Positions 1 through 12,790 of a DNA stretch of 64,000 nucleotides are shown piece by piece. Both the position numbers and the translations under genes were made by a program. The stretch covers positions 216,569,578 through 216,633,577 of the forward strand of contig NC_079147.1 in assembly GCF_945859685.1 (NCBI RefSeq), given 5' to 3'. Position 1 is the first letter of the stretch; every line of letters starts with the position of its first letter. This DNA comes from Eupeodes corollae. Lineage: Eukaryota; Arthropoda; Insecta; Diptera; Syrphidae. The notes beneath the pieces were generated by a model. The model was not told where the DNA came from and searched no databases. It saw nothing but the letters and a program-made list of their open reading frames with translations.

Positions 1-63
1 TGGCCCTATGCCCCTTAAGGGGTTCCTAACGGACTTAACAGGTCTGAGGACCTAAGTAAGTAA
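1..63 (+). mobile_element. 3' terminus of an RTE-like LINE, cut by the window edge
   Basis: The first bases contain the block CCCTATGCCCCTTAAGG and end in AAGTAAGTAA. A similar CCCTATGC block codes the ALC residues at the C-terminus of the LINE at 6.6-8.1 kb. Short AAGT tails also close the RTE copies at 39.2 and 52.9 kb. This suggests the last codons, 3' UTR and tail of an RTE-like retrotransposon whose body lies upstream of the window. The identification rests on few bases. Confidence 0.45.
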
Positions 64-2465
64 TTACACTGCTATGCCAGTCCAAGATCTAAGCCAGTTA
101 GAGATGATGAAGCTTTTCGACAACCATTTGCTTCTGTCAAAAAGATATCAATTTTCTGCATACTAACTTTGCCTTGAAAGTGAAAACCGGGCTTCTTCGA
201 AACAACAATATTCAATATTCCAAGTAGTTCTTGAGTTTCGCAAACGGTTACTTCTGCCAAAAGCTAACATTTGTCCACCAGTTTTCTGGACAAAAAGGTG
301 TTATATGGTGAGCTATTAACAGTAGGTACTTTAGTTTTCCGATCAACGACTATTGATTTCAATACATTGCTGAAGCATGTTTCGTTTCATTTGAAGAAAT
401 GGAGTAGTTTTAAAAATATCACAGCATCAAAATTGACAACTATTCAAATAGTGGACTAAAAACAACCGATTAGAAACTAATACTTTCTCTGTCCTAAAGA
501 TGAAATATGAAACCCCACAAAATTCGTTATTTGAAAGCATTAAGTCAAAACTTCATAACACTGTTAACGCCTCCGCATAAACCTCGGAATTACTTATTAA
601 CATTTAAAAAAAAAACACATACATTAACCTTCTTTTAAGTATTTCGACTACTGCGCATTTTTGATTGGCTATAAATATGTAGATAAGTAGTTCCTTGCTG
701 AATTTGAATGATAGAAGCTATAATTTAGTAAAACATAAATATGTAGGTAATTAATTACAACTTTCAACGGTATAATATTGATGTTGACAGTGATCTACGT
801 TATTATTTGATGTTTTGTCTGCGTTTGTGTTTGTGAATACATTTTTTAATTAACTATTAAGTTTGGAAATTTTTAATCAAAATGAAGAGCCAGATATACA
901 GCACACAAATACAGATACAATATTCTCAAAGATATATTGACAATCATTTTGTGTGATGGAAGATCTCAAAAACGCTATTGAAAATGCCTCTTTGTGATCG
1001 TGGAGATGATCGAATCTTAAATAAATCACAATGATTAATAGTGCAAGAAAATAACTTAAGTTGTCTAAGTGAAATTCATTTGTTTGTTTGATTTTTTCTC
1101 TTATAAGAATTTCCACACAAAAAAAAACAAAGAACTAACTATAAATGTGTTCATTAACAATATTTATGAATTTCGAAGTTTTTTTTTATTTATAAACCTC
1201 CACCTAAGTGAAGAGGCAATAATTTAGGATTTAAAAATGACATTAATTAATGTTCATTGACTTATCATATATAATTCTGAAGGCATTAAAATAATGGTGT
1301 TTTAAACATCGGGTAAATTCTAGTAAAAACTAAATTGAAACTATTGAAGGAATAAAACTTGTAATGTAAACTCAAAAAAAAGCCTACAAATTCCTTTCTA
1401 AACTTAGTTGGAATATCTACGTTTATATGCAAATTGTAACCACCCAACAAATTGCCAAATGAACATAATCGATTTCTATGGTAATTTTATTGTTATAGTG
1501 ATTTCTGTTAAATATGACAAAAGAAAAAGAAAAAATTCAAAATTAAATTATTCATCATCTTCGAACCGTAACCAGATTTTTGATCTTTCTTTGAGCTATA
1601 ACCGATGATAGATGTTAATAGGTCCAGTGACTATTGAGATAATATAGTCAAATGAGATACCCACGGAAAAAAGGTGGGTTTGTCATCCGCATGTTGTGAA
1701 TGATATATTGGTGATAATTTTGTTGTGTATTCTTCGGATCAAAATGAGTTTTTGAATAAATTTTTGTATACCTCTAACATTCGATTCGATGAAATAAAAA
1801 TTAAACAAAAATAAGATAAACCTACCTACCTTCAAGATGAAAAATCTTCAAGTTTTGTTAATAGCCCCCTAATTGGGTCTTTTGCGTGCGAATAAATGAT
1901 TGACCCGAAACTGAAATCTCATCTTTTTGATCACCATCATCATTATCATCATCATCGCCAACATCAGTAAGTCTATACACTTTAGATAGGCGCAGGCCAG
2001 GTAGTGATGGTAGCTGTAACGTTTTTGTCAACAGCGACTCGTTTAGTTTGTGTTTGTGTTTTTTTTGTTTTGGAGTTTTGTGATAAATTGTATTGTTTTG
2101 TTGGGTATTCCTAAGTTAAAACATTTTAAATTCTAATTTATTGGAGATGATCATCAAAAAGCTCCCTCGCGGCTTTGTGTATCTATGTCAAATAAATGGA
2201 AAGAGTTTTAAAGTTTTTTTTATATTTCTATTTTTTTGTGTTGATTACTAACGACTTAACATTAATTTGATTATGTGTTTTTTTCTTTCATTTGATTTTT
2301 TGTTCATCTTCTTAAGAAAAACTTGTTGATAGGTTACAACTTTTCAAGTTTGTAAAGATTAATGTTTGACGTTTTGGGAGGGTTTAAAGACAAGCGATGG
2401 ATTAAAAAGAATTTGTTGGTTTAAGGTACATTTAGTAGCAGTACCTTTTATGACTTAAGGTGATA
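64..2465. other. AT-rich DNA without recognisable gene
   Basis: I see no conserved protein motif, RNA gene or transposon end here. The stretch is AT-rich with poly-A/T runs and a CATCATCATTATCATCATCA-type array near 1930-1960. Short open frames (for example 271-459 and 877-1116) have no recognisable composition or motif and look like chance frames. Confidence 0.6.
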
Positions 2466-2469
2466 TCGT

Positions 2470-2800
2470 TGTAAAGGGTTATCAATTTTGCGGTTTCAAA
2501 AGCGTAGGGCTGGAATTCAACATCTGTCAAACTAAGTTGTTAAGCTAATTTCTTTTTTCAGTTCAAAGTCTGACATTTAAGAAAATGGATCGCTTAGCTT
2601 TCGCACAACGCTTACAAATTGTTTAAACTTTCTATAAAAATGGTGATTCTGCCACAAGCTCCATGTCGTGCTTGGAGAGGAGATTATGGTTTACATAACC
2701 GTCTAACTGCTCAAGCAATAGGCAAAATTGTAAAGAAATTTGAAGAATATGAATTGGTTACAGATATTGTAAGGCCGTTTCGCTCGTACATTACATTGTC
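2470..2800 (+). pseudogene. mariner-like transposase relic, N-terminal helix-turn-helix only
   Basis: An ATG at 2585 opens MDRLAFAQRLQIV, the typical start of an insect mariner/IS630-family transposase, followed directly by a stop. After a frameshift, the frame from 2619 carries GDYGLHNRLTAQAIGKIVKKFEE and TDIVRPFR, which fits the end of the first and start of the second DNA-binding helix-turn-helix. The DDE catalytic domain is absent, because a minisatellite begins right after. An AGGGTTATCAATTTT stretch near 2477 may be a decayed terminal repeat. This is a dead, 3'-deleted DNA transposon. The family assignment is by pattern recognition only. Confidence 0.6.
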
Positions 2801-2824
2801 AAAAGGTTTTTTTTTTATTTTTAG

Positions 2825-2985
2825 CCTTATTTACAGTGCTTTAAGATACAGAATTTTGAAATATAGAATTTTGAGATGTAGTATTTTGATCATACAGTTT
2901 TTTGTACATACAGTATTTTGAAATACATTGTTTTGAGATACAGTATTTTAAGTACAGTATTATGATCCACACAGTATTTCGACCC
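2825..2985. repeat. degenerate minisatellite, about 15-bp unit
   Basis: About ten diverged tandem units of the form GATACAGTATTTTGA are visible, with unit length drifting between about 13 and 17 bp. The array starts at the point where recognisable transposase homology ends. Confidence 0.75.
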
Positions 2986-5900
2986 CAACCATTTTTATTT
3001 ACCTTTATTTTTGGAACCGCAAAAAGGTTAACATAATATATTTACAGAACAAGGAGATTCAAGTCTTCAAATTTCTGATTGTGAAATGTGATTGTTGGAT
3101 TTTAGAGGTAATAAAAATTCTAGATGATATATCTTCTAAAAAATAGTCTCGCTTATAGAATATAGCTTTTATAGAGGATTTTCTAATATGAAGTTCATTT
3201 GTCAAGTTTTTACTTCGAAAACTGCTATCTTTTGACTTTGACAAGTGAAAATAATGCCATTGTTAAAACGGAATTTTACGCACTTCAACATTGAACTCCA
3301 ATTTTTCAGTCAGTACATAAATTGTTAATATTTTGCAGTCAGAGCTCTAGAAATGATTCAATACCCTAAAAATAGAATTCATGAAGGGGATATACAACCC
3401 CAAACATGGAATATGTTTGTAGAAAATTTCTGGAGAAGGATATTGAGCTGAGTCCTTATCAGTTTTTCATTTTGACATACCATGAAATAATAAATCCATG
3501 ATTTTCTCGTAGGAAGGTCTTTAACTTTTTTATAAAAATGCTTTTAAGTTTCTAAAATAAGCACAAAGATTTTTTCAAATAAATTTAAGCAGGTAGCTTT
3601 AATTTAGAAGTAATTTCATTCTAGTAGCTACATTTCATTTAAGACTGTAAGATTTTATAAACATGGTTGTATCGGAAAGATAGTGACAAATATTTGAATG
3701 GGGAGATCGTTCCTGGCGTGAGGCAATTATTTCACGTGGCGGGATCATCTTCTTCTACCTGTGCCGCCTTTAGTATTTTTTCACTAGGCTTTAGTTCTAA
3801 TTTATTTATTTCTAAAGTTTCTAGCGTGAAGATCTTAGCACGATTTTAACAGTTTTAGTTTATGAACAATATTATGGCAGATAGCTTCGGTTAAAGTATC
3901 TAATATGTGAAGTATAGATTTTGTTATATTCTAGCTGTATATTCGCTGTATAGCGCTCAGTCTCTGATGCTCCATAAAACGTTATTCATCCAAACATAAA
4001 AATCCATTTTCGGATTATTTTAGCCATCAATTCTAAATCGGGCTTAAATGTGCCATATATTCGGTGATAAGTGATACAACCGCATTTAATTTATCATCTA
4101 ACTTTATATTTTTGAGTTTTACATTTTTTTTCGCGGAAAAAAACGACAACCACCTCTCATTCTTTTTTCCATCCAGCAGGAAAAGACTCAAAAACAAAAC
4201 CCAAACAACAAGACGCAAACATGATTAATGATGATGTTTGGGTGTAACTTACTTAAGATTGTTTCTTATTCGAGAGAAAGATCTGCTCTCCAGTTTTTGG
4301 CTCACAAATAAATAAATTAAAAAACAGAACAAAAACATCTCTCGCTATATAGGAACACCCCCTTAATGAAATATCACTCTGGCGAACATAACTCTTCAGC
4401 AGAATCTTCTCCAGCTTGTACCCAGCAGCTTCATCATCAGCTATACAAGATTATTATAGAGGTGTAGCTTACAAAAAGAAGAGTTTATATAAAACGCGCA
4501 CAGAACAGCCATTCTGTAATGTTCAGTTTGGTTCTGTTTATGTGACCAAGCCGAGAGCTCATGATGCTCAGGCTCTACCGACCCGACCTGGCCCGGCAGT
4601 CGACACAGCCCAACCAACCCCGGGCCAAGTTGCTAGGTACGTTCGATAGAGAAACCCCCATAACAGAGATGATGAATCCATTCCGATGAACCAACCTCTG
4701 ATGCCTAAAGCAAGGAATCGTATCGCATATGAACGCAAGACAAAAAAAAAAAAAAACACAGTAGAAATACCATCAGCATCACCAACACTTGGATGCGGTA
4801 TACAACCCACAAATTCCAGGCCAGAACTTCATCAGCACCACTACTATACCATCATGGCGAAGTAGGAAGAATACATGTGATTGCCCAGCAGGGTGCATTT
4901 TCATTAAGAATGAAAAATGATGAGCAATCAATCATCGAGAGCTGCTGGGAGGGGTGTTCCACATTTTTGTATGGAAACACAAGATGAACTCGCACTCCCA
5001 TGATGGTCGAGAGAAGACTATGATGAAATGTATATAGGTACTTTGAAGTGCCCCCTAGGACAAGGCTATATCTATCTCTAGTGGGAATGTACATAGATAT
5101 GCCAGAGATGGCTCAGTGGGATTGGCCAAAAAATGAAGGGGGTTCTTTGTTGTTTTTTCGTTTGGTTTTTGATGATTCTCGAATCAGCTCTCATTTGGGC
5201 ACATAAGAAGAAAATCAGAAGTAGAAGAAGCATGGCCCATCAAGCTGGCATAAATTCCCATCAGATAAGTTCTGTGCTTCAAAGTGTGTTATTCACAGGT
5301 GAAACGTATGTACCTAAGATATGGCTATCTGTAATAAGAAGTCACAATCATATAATTTTGTAAAATGAATGATGTTCAGAGGGTGGATTTCGTCTGACGA
5401 AATAAAAAGGTATTTATTTGAAGGAGCGGGGTTCCTGATGGAAGCCGAGTTCTTCTTCTCGATGTGGTGTTCATTTGAATAAGTTTCTTACAAAATAACC
5501 CATAGTCGTCAACCTTGAGTTCTTATGCTCGGTGAAATGAGTACAACTCAGATGAATACAAACAAATTAAACAGATTAAACTGTCTTTCATTTGGCACAC
5601 TCCATTCGCCATAAAAATTCAGCCTTCCGTCACCCACGAGTCCCCAACGGACCCACCCTCTCCTACCTACTTGAACCGTTTTCATTAATTTTCTTCCAAA
5701 ACATTAACTTATCCATCTCAATAAATTCAAACCCCAAGACAGATGAAGATTTTCATTTAGCACATAAATACAAAAATAACAAAAACAACAACAAAGAAAG
5801 ACTTAAAATTGGTTGCTTAGTTTCTTTTTACTTCTGGAGGTTGGTAGAGGAACGTCACACCATCATGTTGTTGGTTATATTTTTACTTGGTATATTACGC

Positions 5901-6600
5901 CACGGCACTATTCAGTGTTCAATCCACAAAATTAGGCAATTAAAATATGCCATGGGCATAACGTTGCGATATTATATGGTGTTGGTGATATACTACAGTA
6001 GCTAGAGCATTATATAGTAGATACCTTTTGATGTGATGGGGGTTGGAAAAATACATATTTTTACTCTGATGGCAAAACGCACATGAATCATCAAGACGAT
6101 TTTTATAAAACCCCACAGGGCCACAGGGGTTTGTTTGGTAAAAACGAGAGCACATCACAAAAAGACGACGAAGAAGAAAACGAAGAAGTAGAAGAGAAAA
6201 AAAATTATATATATAAAAAATTCTAATCTCTTCTTCCACCCGCCAATTGCACATTTCAGCATTGTCAATAAATCGTCCATAGGACTCTCCGTGATAGCAG
6301 TTAATGTCAGACCGACGAAAATATATGGCGCGATTTTCTCAAACTCCCCGTTTTATACCTATACTATATAACATCACCGTCTCCGTTCGTCGTCGTCGCC
6401 TGGGCATCCACACTTCTGCAAATGTTTGCAGCCCTTTTTTTATGGTTACCACTTGCAGACATTTTATTTAATAATGCATTTCTATTAAAGGCTTAAGATC
6501 AACTATGCCTAAGTTGCAAGAATGTACCGTATTAAAACAAAACGTAAGTAATGCAACAAATGGAAGTACCCAACTTACAAGAATATAATAAACTAAGATT
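2986..6600. other. AT-rich DNA without recognisable gene
   Basis: No gene or transposon is recognised. The part from about 4400 to 5400 is less AT-rich, with several frames of 60-80 codons on both strands. None shows a domain, a consistent splice pattern or a convincing start. The frame at 5592-6005 (137 codons) is the longest, but its product is low in complexity and unlike any family I know, so it is not called a gene. Poly-A at 4742-4756 and a (GAAGAA)-type run near 6165-6200 are simple sequence. Confidence 0.5.
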
Positions 6601-8145
6601 TGGTAATTAGAACGTCAAAATGAATGAATTGAACCACATGTGCAGATCTTCTAAAGGTATTGACACCAGTCCCTTAACAAGTGCAGAGATAAGTAATGCG
6701 ATACATCTTCCCGTAGAATTCCTAAAAGCAGACCCTGAGGCAGCTGCCCGTATTTTGACTAAACTCGTGCAGACTGTCTGGGAGAGTGAAACTTACCCAA
6801 GGGACTGGAAAGATGGAATTGTTGTAAAGTTACCAAAGATAGGAAACCTTAAAAATTGTAATAACTGGCGCGGTATCACAGTTCTGTCCGTTTTTCCGAA
6901 GTTAATGGAAACTATAATTCTCGAGACGATTAAGTCCAGGATCGAATCTACCCTCAATAGGCACCAAGCGTTGTTTCGCAGCAGCCGATCGTGCGTCGAC
7001 GACATCAACACCTTGCGAATCATACTCGAACAATCATCTGAGTACCAATTACCGCTGTACCTAATGTTTGTAGATTTTGAGAACGAGTTTGATCTGGTCA
7101 ATCGTGACTACATCTGGAGATCGCTTATTGCGCGAGGAATCCCTGAGAAAATTGTCGCTGTTATTAAAGAATCCTACAACAACTCAAGGTGTTTTGTGTT
7201 GCACAATGGACAGATTTCCGACTCTTTCGATGTGCATCAAGGAGATGTCTTGTCACCAATTCTCTTTTTGCTGACGATTGGCGATGTGATGACTGCCACG
7301 GTGGGTACAAATGAAAGACATAATATCCAATGGAGTCTGTTTGACAAGCTTAGTAACATAGATTATGCTGACGATATATGTCTCATGGCAAACAACATGG
7401 CAGGCTTAAATCAGATTTGTCATTCTCTGCAATTGAATGGAGAGGTGGCTGGCTTAAGGATTAACACAAATAAGACCAAAGTAATGACCACGGGCCAAAG
7501 CACACAAGTTATTCTAAGGCAGGGGACCATAGAGGAGGTCAAGCAGTTTAATTATCTGGGAATTTTTATAGCTTTGATTGCGAAACGGACCTGTATGTTA
7601 ACAGTAGAATAAACAAAGCCCGTAGTGCATTTGGAATCCTTCCGCCTGTGTGGAACTCTAGCAAAATATCGCTACGAACCAAGTGAAACTCTTCGAATCC
7701 AACGTCAAATCAGTGCTGTTATTTGCTTCATGGAAATGCTATGCCAACATCTCGAGCAGACTACAAGCTTTCGTTAACCGTCTGCACTCTATTCAGAAGA
7801 TCCGTAAATTGGACGTAGACATCATGCAACGGAAATGGCGTTGGGTAGGCCATACATTGAGGAAACCTGAAGAATAGCAAAACAACCCTACAATGGAATC
7901 CCCAGGGTAATAGACGCGTTGGAAGACCAAGGACAACTTGGAGGTCATCAGTTTTGGAGGAGGCTCGGTTTCAAGGTATTCAATCGTGTCCACAGCTGAT
8001 GTCAGTTGCGGTGAATCGGGATAGGTGGAAGGATCTTGTTGCAGCCCTATGCTTCAGGAGGAGTTACTTACTTGCAGCCAAAACAACATATATATATAAA
8101 ATTAATGCTAGAGCAATATCTCGAAACTTCCAAATTTAGCTGTGT
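6600..8145 (+). pseudogene. 5'-truncated LINE reverse transcriptase with frameshifts (RTE/CR1-like)
   Basis: A 330-codon open frame at 6620-7612 encodes the reverse transcriptase of a non-LTR retrotransposon. In order it shows LKADPEAAARIL, WKDGIVVKLPKIGNL, NNWRGITVLSVF, the motif A region FVDFENEFDLVNR (usual form FIDFEKAFD), motif B GDVLSPILFLL (Gln to Asp against PQG-type boxes) and the catalytic box YADDICLMA. The frame then shifts. C-terminal coding resumes at 7683-7877 (MQRKWRWVGHTLRKPEE) and, after a stop, at 7882-8139 (WNPQGNRRVGRPRTTWR, NRDRWKDLVAALC). The endonuclease domain is absent, so the copy is 5'-truncated near 6600. Near the start, NAIHLPVEF suggests a small deletion of the usual NNKAPG-type segment. 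It ends in a TATATATATA run near 8089. Clade assignment is uncertain. Confidence 0.8.
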
Positions 8146-9985
8146 AATAAACAAATTCTTGAAATGTACATTTTTCTAAATATTCGAATAAAAGACTAAA
8201 TAAACCAATAGAAAAACCACAACAAGGTAAATTAGAACGCTTAACACAATTTTTAAAATAGGGGTTCAAACTTTTTTGTATACAAAGTGTAAGTGGTGTT
8301 CAACCGCTCTTTAATCTTGTCGGCCAAGTTATCGTGCTCTAATTTTAAATAAAGACTTTGCTAATATTTTCAAGAATTCTCAATTTTAAAATTGTCTTTT
8401 AAACTAATACTTCAGAACCTCAAATAATCAAGCAAGCTGTCAGTTTGAAGGGAGTCGGGAGTGAAGTCGTAGGGCCTTGTTCATTATGATACTACGAAAC
8501 AATTTCGGTTTCAAATGTTAATCGGCTTCAAATATTAATCCACACAATAAAAAGCATAGTTGGCAACACTGACTTCTGTCACTTTCCGTTCAACATCTTA
8601 GAGAGAAAAGATGCCATTTCTTGCGCTGCTACTGCTGCTTCTGATGCTGTTGCAAAACGATCTGCGGGGGTATAAATGATGTTCATATGCGGGCGGATAG
8701 GATATGTACCCTTCAAACCAAACCACCTAACGTATTTTTTTTGTTGTTGTTATAAAACCGCGCCGCAAGGAATTCGTCTTGCGTCGTCTTTTTCTTGTGA
8801 ATGGAGCCAATGAGTTGCACTTGAAACCCTTTTTTTCTTCTACAATACTACGTACATAGGTACACACATACAAACATAGGTAAAACTTCTTTATACTATT
8901 ATGTTGGTAGTGCGAGAGGGTGGCACAAGAACCCTTAAATCTTCGTCGTTAGCCGCCATTATTTCTTGTCCTTGTCTCGAGGTCTATAAAACACTTTTAT
9001 AGTTCCCCACACGGAGTTCCAAAAGGAGTCATGGAAGGAGTAAGGTATTGGTTTGAAGAGTATTTTTTTTTGTTGGAAAAGACAAGGTTTTGATTTTATT
9101 TTGCTTACAAACATTTAGTATACTTAACCCAAATAAGCGTACTTTAACATCATTGAAAATAATATGGGCAAAACCAACCACAAAACACCTGAAATTCATT
9201 TATTAACTTGCTTCCTCAGATGTCAGTGATGTTATTTAAAAATATCTTCAAATGGAATTAAAAGTTTTTCTTTTTTTTGACACTGAAACGATGATGCCAA
9301 TCAAAAGTCTTTTTTAAGCTGTCAGTCAACCAACCAGTTGCAGTTGATTCCATATGATTGACATCGACACTCATCGGTTACGCGTATTTAGTACAAACTA
9401 CGAAAACAAAGTGCAAGAGAACCCTAAATGGACAGAGGCTTTAAATAATATAGGGTATTGCTTTCTATGTTTGGTCAGCTTTGTTTTTTTTGAATATTAT
9501 TATTTGGGAGAGACAAATAATTAAATGTTTTCAACACAACAATAAAAGTGCAAATGTGAAGCCAAGAGCATGTTTAAGTTATGGAAATAGCAGTTACACA
9601 TTTTGTTAAAATTTTATTATACACTTCGACTTCGGGTATCAACACAAAAAAGAGCCAACAGGGTAGTAACGTCAAAACTACCTGGATATTGGTTTTGAGT
9701 TTTTTATAACACACATACTTATTTAAAACTAAATCGACATAAATAAAGAATAGAAATGGGAGTTTTAAGAGGTATAGAACATTAAGTTGGCAGCACTATT
9801 TTAACGGACGGCCATTTTATCAGTTATTAAATGATTAATTTTAAGTTCGACTTGGCATTTGAATATAGATAAATAGATTTTTTTTGAAAGCAAATTTTGT
9901 TTAGCAATGAAGCTCACTTTTAGTTGTCAATAAAAAAAACTACCTCATGTGTTCGTTGAGACACCATTACAATAAATAAATACAT
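8146..9985. other. no recognised gene; isolated TATA-like sequence
   Basis: No coding frame or transposon is recognised. A TATAAAT at 8671-8677 follows a G-run (GCGGGGGTATAAAT), and a second TTATAAAA lies at 8751. Both resemble core-promoter TATA boxes, but no plausible transcript start or exon follows, so no promoter is called. The rest is AT-rich. Confidence 0.5.
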
Positions 9986-9987
9986 TA

Positions 9988-10270
9988 TGTGGCGCAACAG
10001 TCCGTTGAGAACTTGACCCTAGTGACTTACAACTCTCAATCACTCCTGGATGCTAGGAATGTTGTCAAGGTGATCTACAGTTTTAAGCCGAATCCGAACA
10101 ACTTATCTGAAAAAGCACTTTCTATGACAAGAATTACTCTTGGAGGATTTGTCAATTCCTCCCTACAAGAGGCAATACCCGTGGAAAAAACTTTAGAAGG
10201 CAAAGACAGGGTTTAAACCCAAGATTTTTGGCATGACAATCCCACGCAATAACCACAACGCAACAAGTAC
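9988..10270 (-). mobile_element. tRNA-derived SINE, copy 1
   Basis: Read on the minus strand, this is a 283-bp retroelement. The head is a degraded tRNA-like pol III promoter: an A-box-like TTGCGTTGTGG and a B-box-like GGGTTTAAACCC. The body then shares long stretches with copies at 26.7, 30.8 and 41.3 kb (for example AGTGCTTT, then TTCGGATTCGGC, then GTAAGTCACTAGG). It ends in GGACTGTTGCGCCACAT, nearly identical to the 3' end of the RTE at 39.2 kb. It has no coding capacity. The open frame on the opposite strand (9989-10216) is incidental. Confidence 0.8.
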
Positions 10271-12340
10271 TACTACCCAAAAAGAACTAGCTGTTTTGTG
10301 TGTTTTAAGGGTTGGTAGAATACTTCGTCCGAACTCCTATATACAAAAGTTTCTGGCTAGAACGCTACAATCAGTGGTGACAACTATAGAGTCATAAATA
10401 TTGACTTTTTCGTTCATCGATTAAACAAGATTGGGTGTGCATGTGGTTTCAAAAAGACAATTGATTTATTGAAAGAAACGTTTGGTAACCGCATAATTTT
10501 ACAAAAGTGTCCCTCACTATATTTTTGGTGATATGTGAATTAGTCTAGCGCTAAGCATAAAACTATTGGCCACTAGGAAGGCAACTTTCGCCGCGTTATT
10601 GCCAATATATGTACAATATAAGAATAAGTCATCAAATTTTATACTTCCGTGGCGGTTATATGCCAGAAATAATAGTTTAATTATAATGGCAGAAGATTAT
10701 CTTTCGAACAAAATGAATTTCATGTAAATTTCAAAAAATCATCTTTGCTTTATTCCATTTTAAATGTTCTACGCTTTTAGAAAGAAACGTCCCTTAAAAT
10801 CGTAAAAAACTTAAATACTGTATTAATTTATAGTACCTACAATCAGGGCCAACATATTCAAATTTACCCTATAAATCTTAATAATTACCCTTGACAGGCG
10901 AAGAACCTACTTCCACTGAAAAGCCATCAACTTTGAGTAACAGCTCCACTAACAAACCAAAAAGAAAGACAATGCTCAAAGCTACCAAGAGTCAACTCAC
11001 TTCAAGCTAACTCGTGCTTATATCACATCCATCTCTTCTCTGAATGTTTTTATCGCAAGAGATACACACTGAACTTTTCAGTCTTCATCATCCGCATCCC
11101 AGGCCAGGTACAGCGATATAGAAAAGTTGATGGTATAATAATTTGATCCAAACAGCAAATCTGTCCGGATCACTTCATTTACTTGTCTTTCTGATATCAA
11201 ATGACGTCGGCTTTTTCTTCTTCTTTTCTTCTTTGAGTTTTGTTATCTCAACGGAAGGTGGAGCTTTTCTGTTGCTTTTCACCATCGTGTGAGCCTCGAA
11301 AAAAAGATGATTGCAAGCATCTAAGTTATTTTTTTGGTTTGTGGTTCATCATTTAATTCCCTTATTTTGTTTGTAAGGCCGCAACGCAATAATGTTCCAC
11401 TCGAACTGACACTAAACTCAAAATTGGATTAAAAGTTTCAAGGAAGCGAGACTTTGGGAGCAGCCCAAGAGGATATGCTCAACTCGTCCCAGTAATAAGT
11501 AGCGCTTCTTAATATAAAATTGCAGAATTTTGTTGGCCGAACAAATCTTTCATCATCATCAGAAGTTTTTTTTTTTATTTTTTGTTTTTGGTGGCGGTTA
11601 TTTTACTGATCCACAATGTTGATGAGGATGCTGCCGCAGTTGATTTTGACATTGATACATTTGTGACAAGTGACGTTTACTATACAGCCAGCCAAAGCCG
11701 CCACTGCCAAGAATACCAATTAAAGGTGAAATTTACCATGAAAGTATTTGTTCATTGATCTTCAAGATTGCAAATGGTGATAAAATAAAAGTTCGTTTCT
11801 GCGTACAAATTTTGAAATATTAAAGTTTTAACATGTTAAAGCTGTCAGTTAGGAACTTTCCTTAATACATTCTTTGAACGAATAAGATAAATAAGGAATC
11901 CTTTTTTTTGTATAAGAACATTAAAAAAAAAAACTATAGAAGATTTCTACCTAAATCCTCTATCAAAGATCTCAGCATACACATTCAAAACTTGTTCAAT
12001 GGGATTCATGTCTGGACTCATGCTCTAATATCGATTTCCACATATTTCAAGTAGTTCGTAACGCCGTTGACAACTTGAGATCTTGCATCACCAATCGTTC
12101 CACGATTCATAGAGCAGGTTTCCGGAAGTTTCCTGCCAGGCACTCTCTACACTAATCTACATCCATTAAGTAAGCGTAGACAAAACCTGGGTTCAACATG
12201 GTGACGATCTCGAGGGCTTTGAAGCAATAAACATCGATCATTCCCTGCAGATTCTGAGACTTGACGCCAGCACCTGGATTGGTTAAACTAGCTCTTCTTA
12301 GCATCATGTACGGTATACCGCTGTACTTTTTTCAACCTCA
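10271..12340. other. mostly featureless; unresolved possible coding debris at 11940-12310
   Basis: The first 1.6 kb holds no recognisable gene. On the minus strand, 12310-11940 reads in short open pieces (for example SPDMNPIEQVLNV near 12035-11990, reminiscent of the SPDLNPIE box of Tc1-type transposases, and LNPGFVYAYLMDVD near 12200). The base composition is less AT-rich than the surroundings. This is probably decayed transposon sequence, but I cannot assign a family with confidence. Confidence 0.35.
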
Positions 12341-12344
12341 ATTA

Positions 12345-12790
12345 AACGATTAAATATTTTTTTTTATATAAATAGCGAACACTAAAAGAGTTTTATATGC
12401 CGTGGCAAGGTGTTCCACATTCGCGTAGTACGGTTAAAAAATGAATCTCTGTACTTTATAGTACGGCCGAACAAGGGAAGCTTCCGTTCCTCAAGATATT
12501 TCTTAGGCTGATAATTAATCGCCGTTTCCATTACCTTGAAAAGAAGAGACGTAAGTGCAATGGGTAATTAGAGGGTGATCAAGATTCGCTTTTTTTTTTG
12601 AATAGGCTGGACAAATACGGTTTTCCATGCGCTCGGAACGAGACCTGAGGAGGAGAACAGATGAAAAAACTTAAGCAGTGGTTTTGCCAGCGTTGAAGAA
12701 CATCTCTTTAGAACAATAAAAAATAAAGTGTCATTGACAACGAGCGTAGAAACCGAGGAAGAGGAAGAATTCCTCATGTTTTCTAAAAAT
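12345..12790 (-). pseudogene. jockey/CR1-like LINE, copy A, with two internal deletions
   Basis: On the minus strand the frame 12777-12568 starts with the linker region before the RT domain (SSSSVSTLVVNDTLF). It jumps to CSSTLAKPLLKFFHLFSS and SAWKTVFVQPIQKK, then continues with KVMETAINYQ-type sequence. Near 12482 this joins directly to the C-terminal tail (GRTIKYRDSFF, then RTTRMWNTLP). All catalytic RT motifs between these points are missing. A T-run on the plus strand at 12358-12366 would be the element's 3' poly-A. Copies B, C, D and E belong to the same or closely related families. The missing segments are judged against copies B, C and D in this window. Confidence 0.75.

Noticed and set aside
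5592..6005. 137-codon plus-strand open frame
   Set aside because: The product is low in complexity, has no motif I recognise, and the nucleotide sequence shows no codon pattern unlike its flanks. Frames of this length occur by chance in 64 kb.
8671..8760. TATAAAT and TTATAAAA as promoter TATA boxes
   Set aside because: No initiator, downstream exon or open frame follows. Such strings are expected often in AT-rich DNA.
9989..10216. 75-codon plus-strand open frame
   Set aside because: It lies antisense to the SINE. The other SINE copies carry stops in the same frame.
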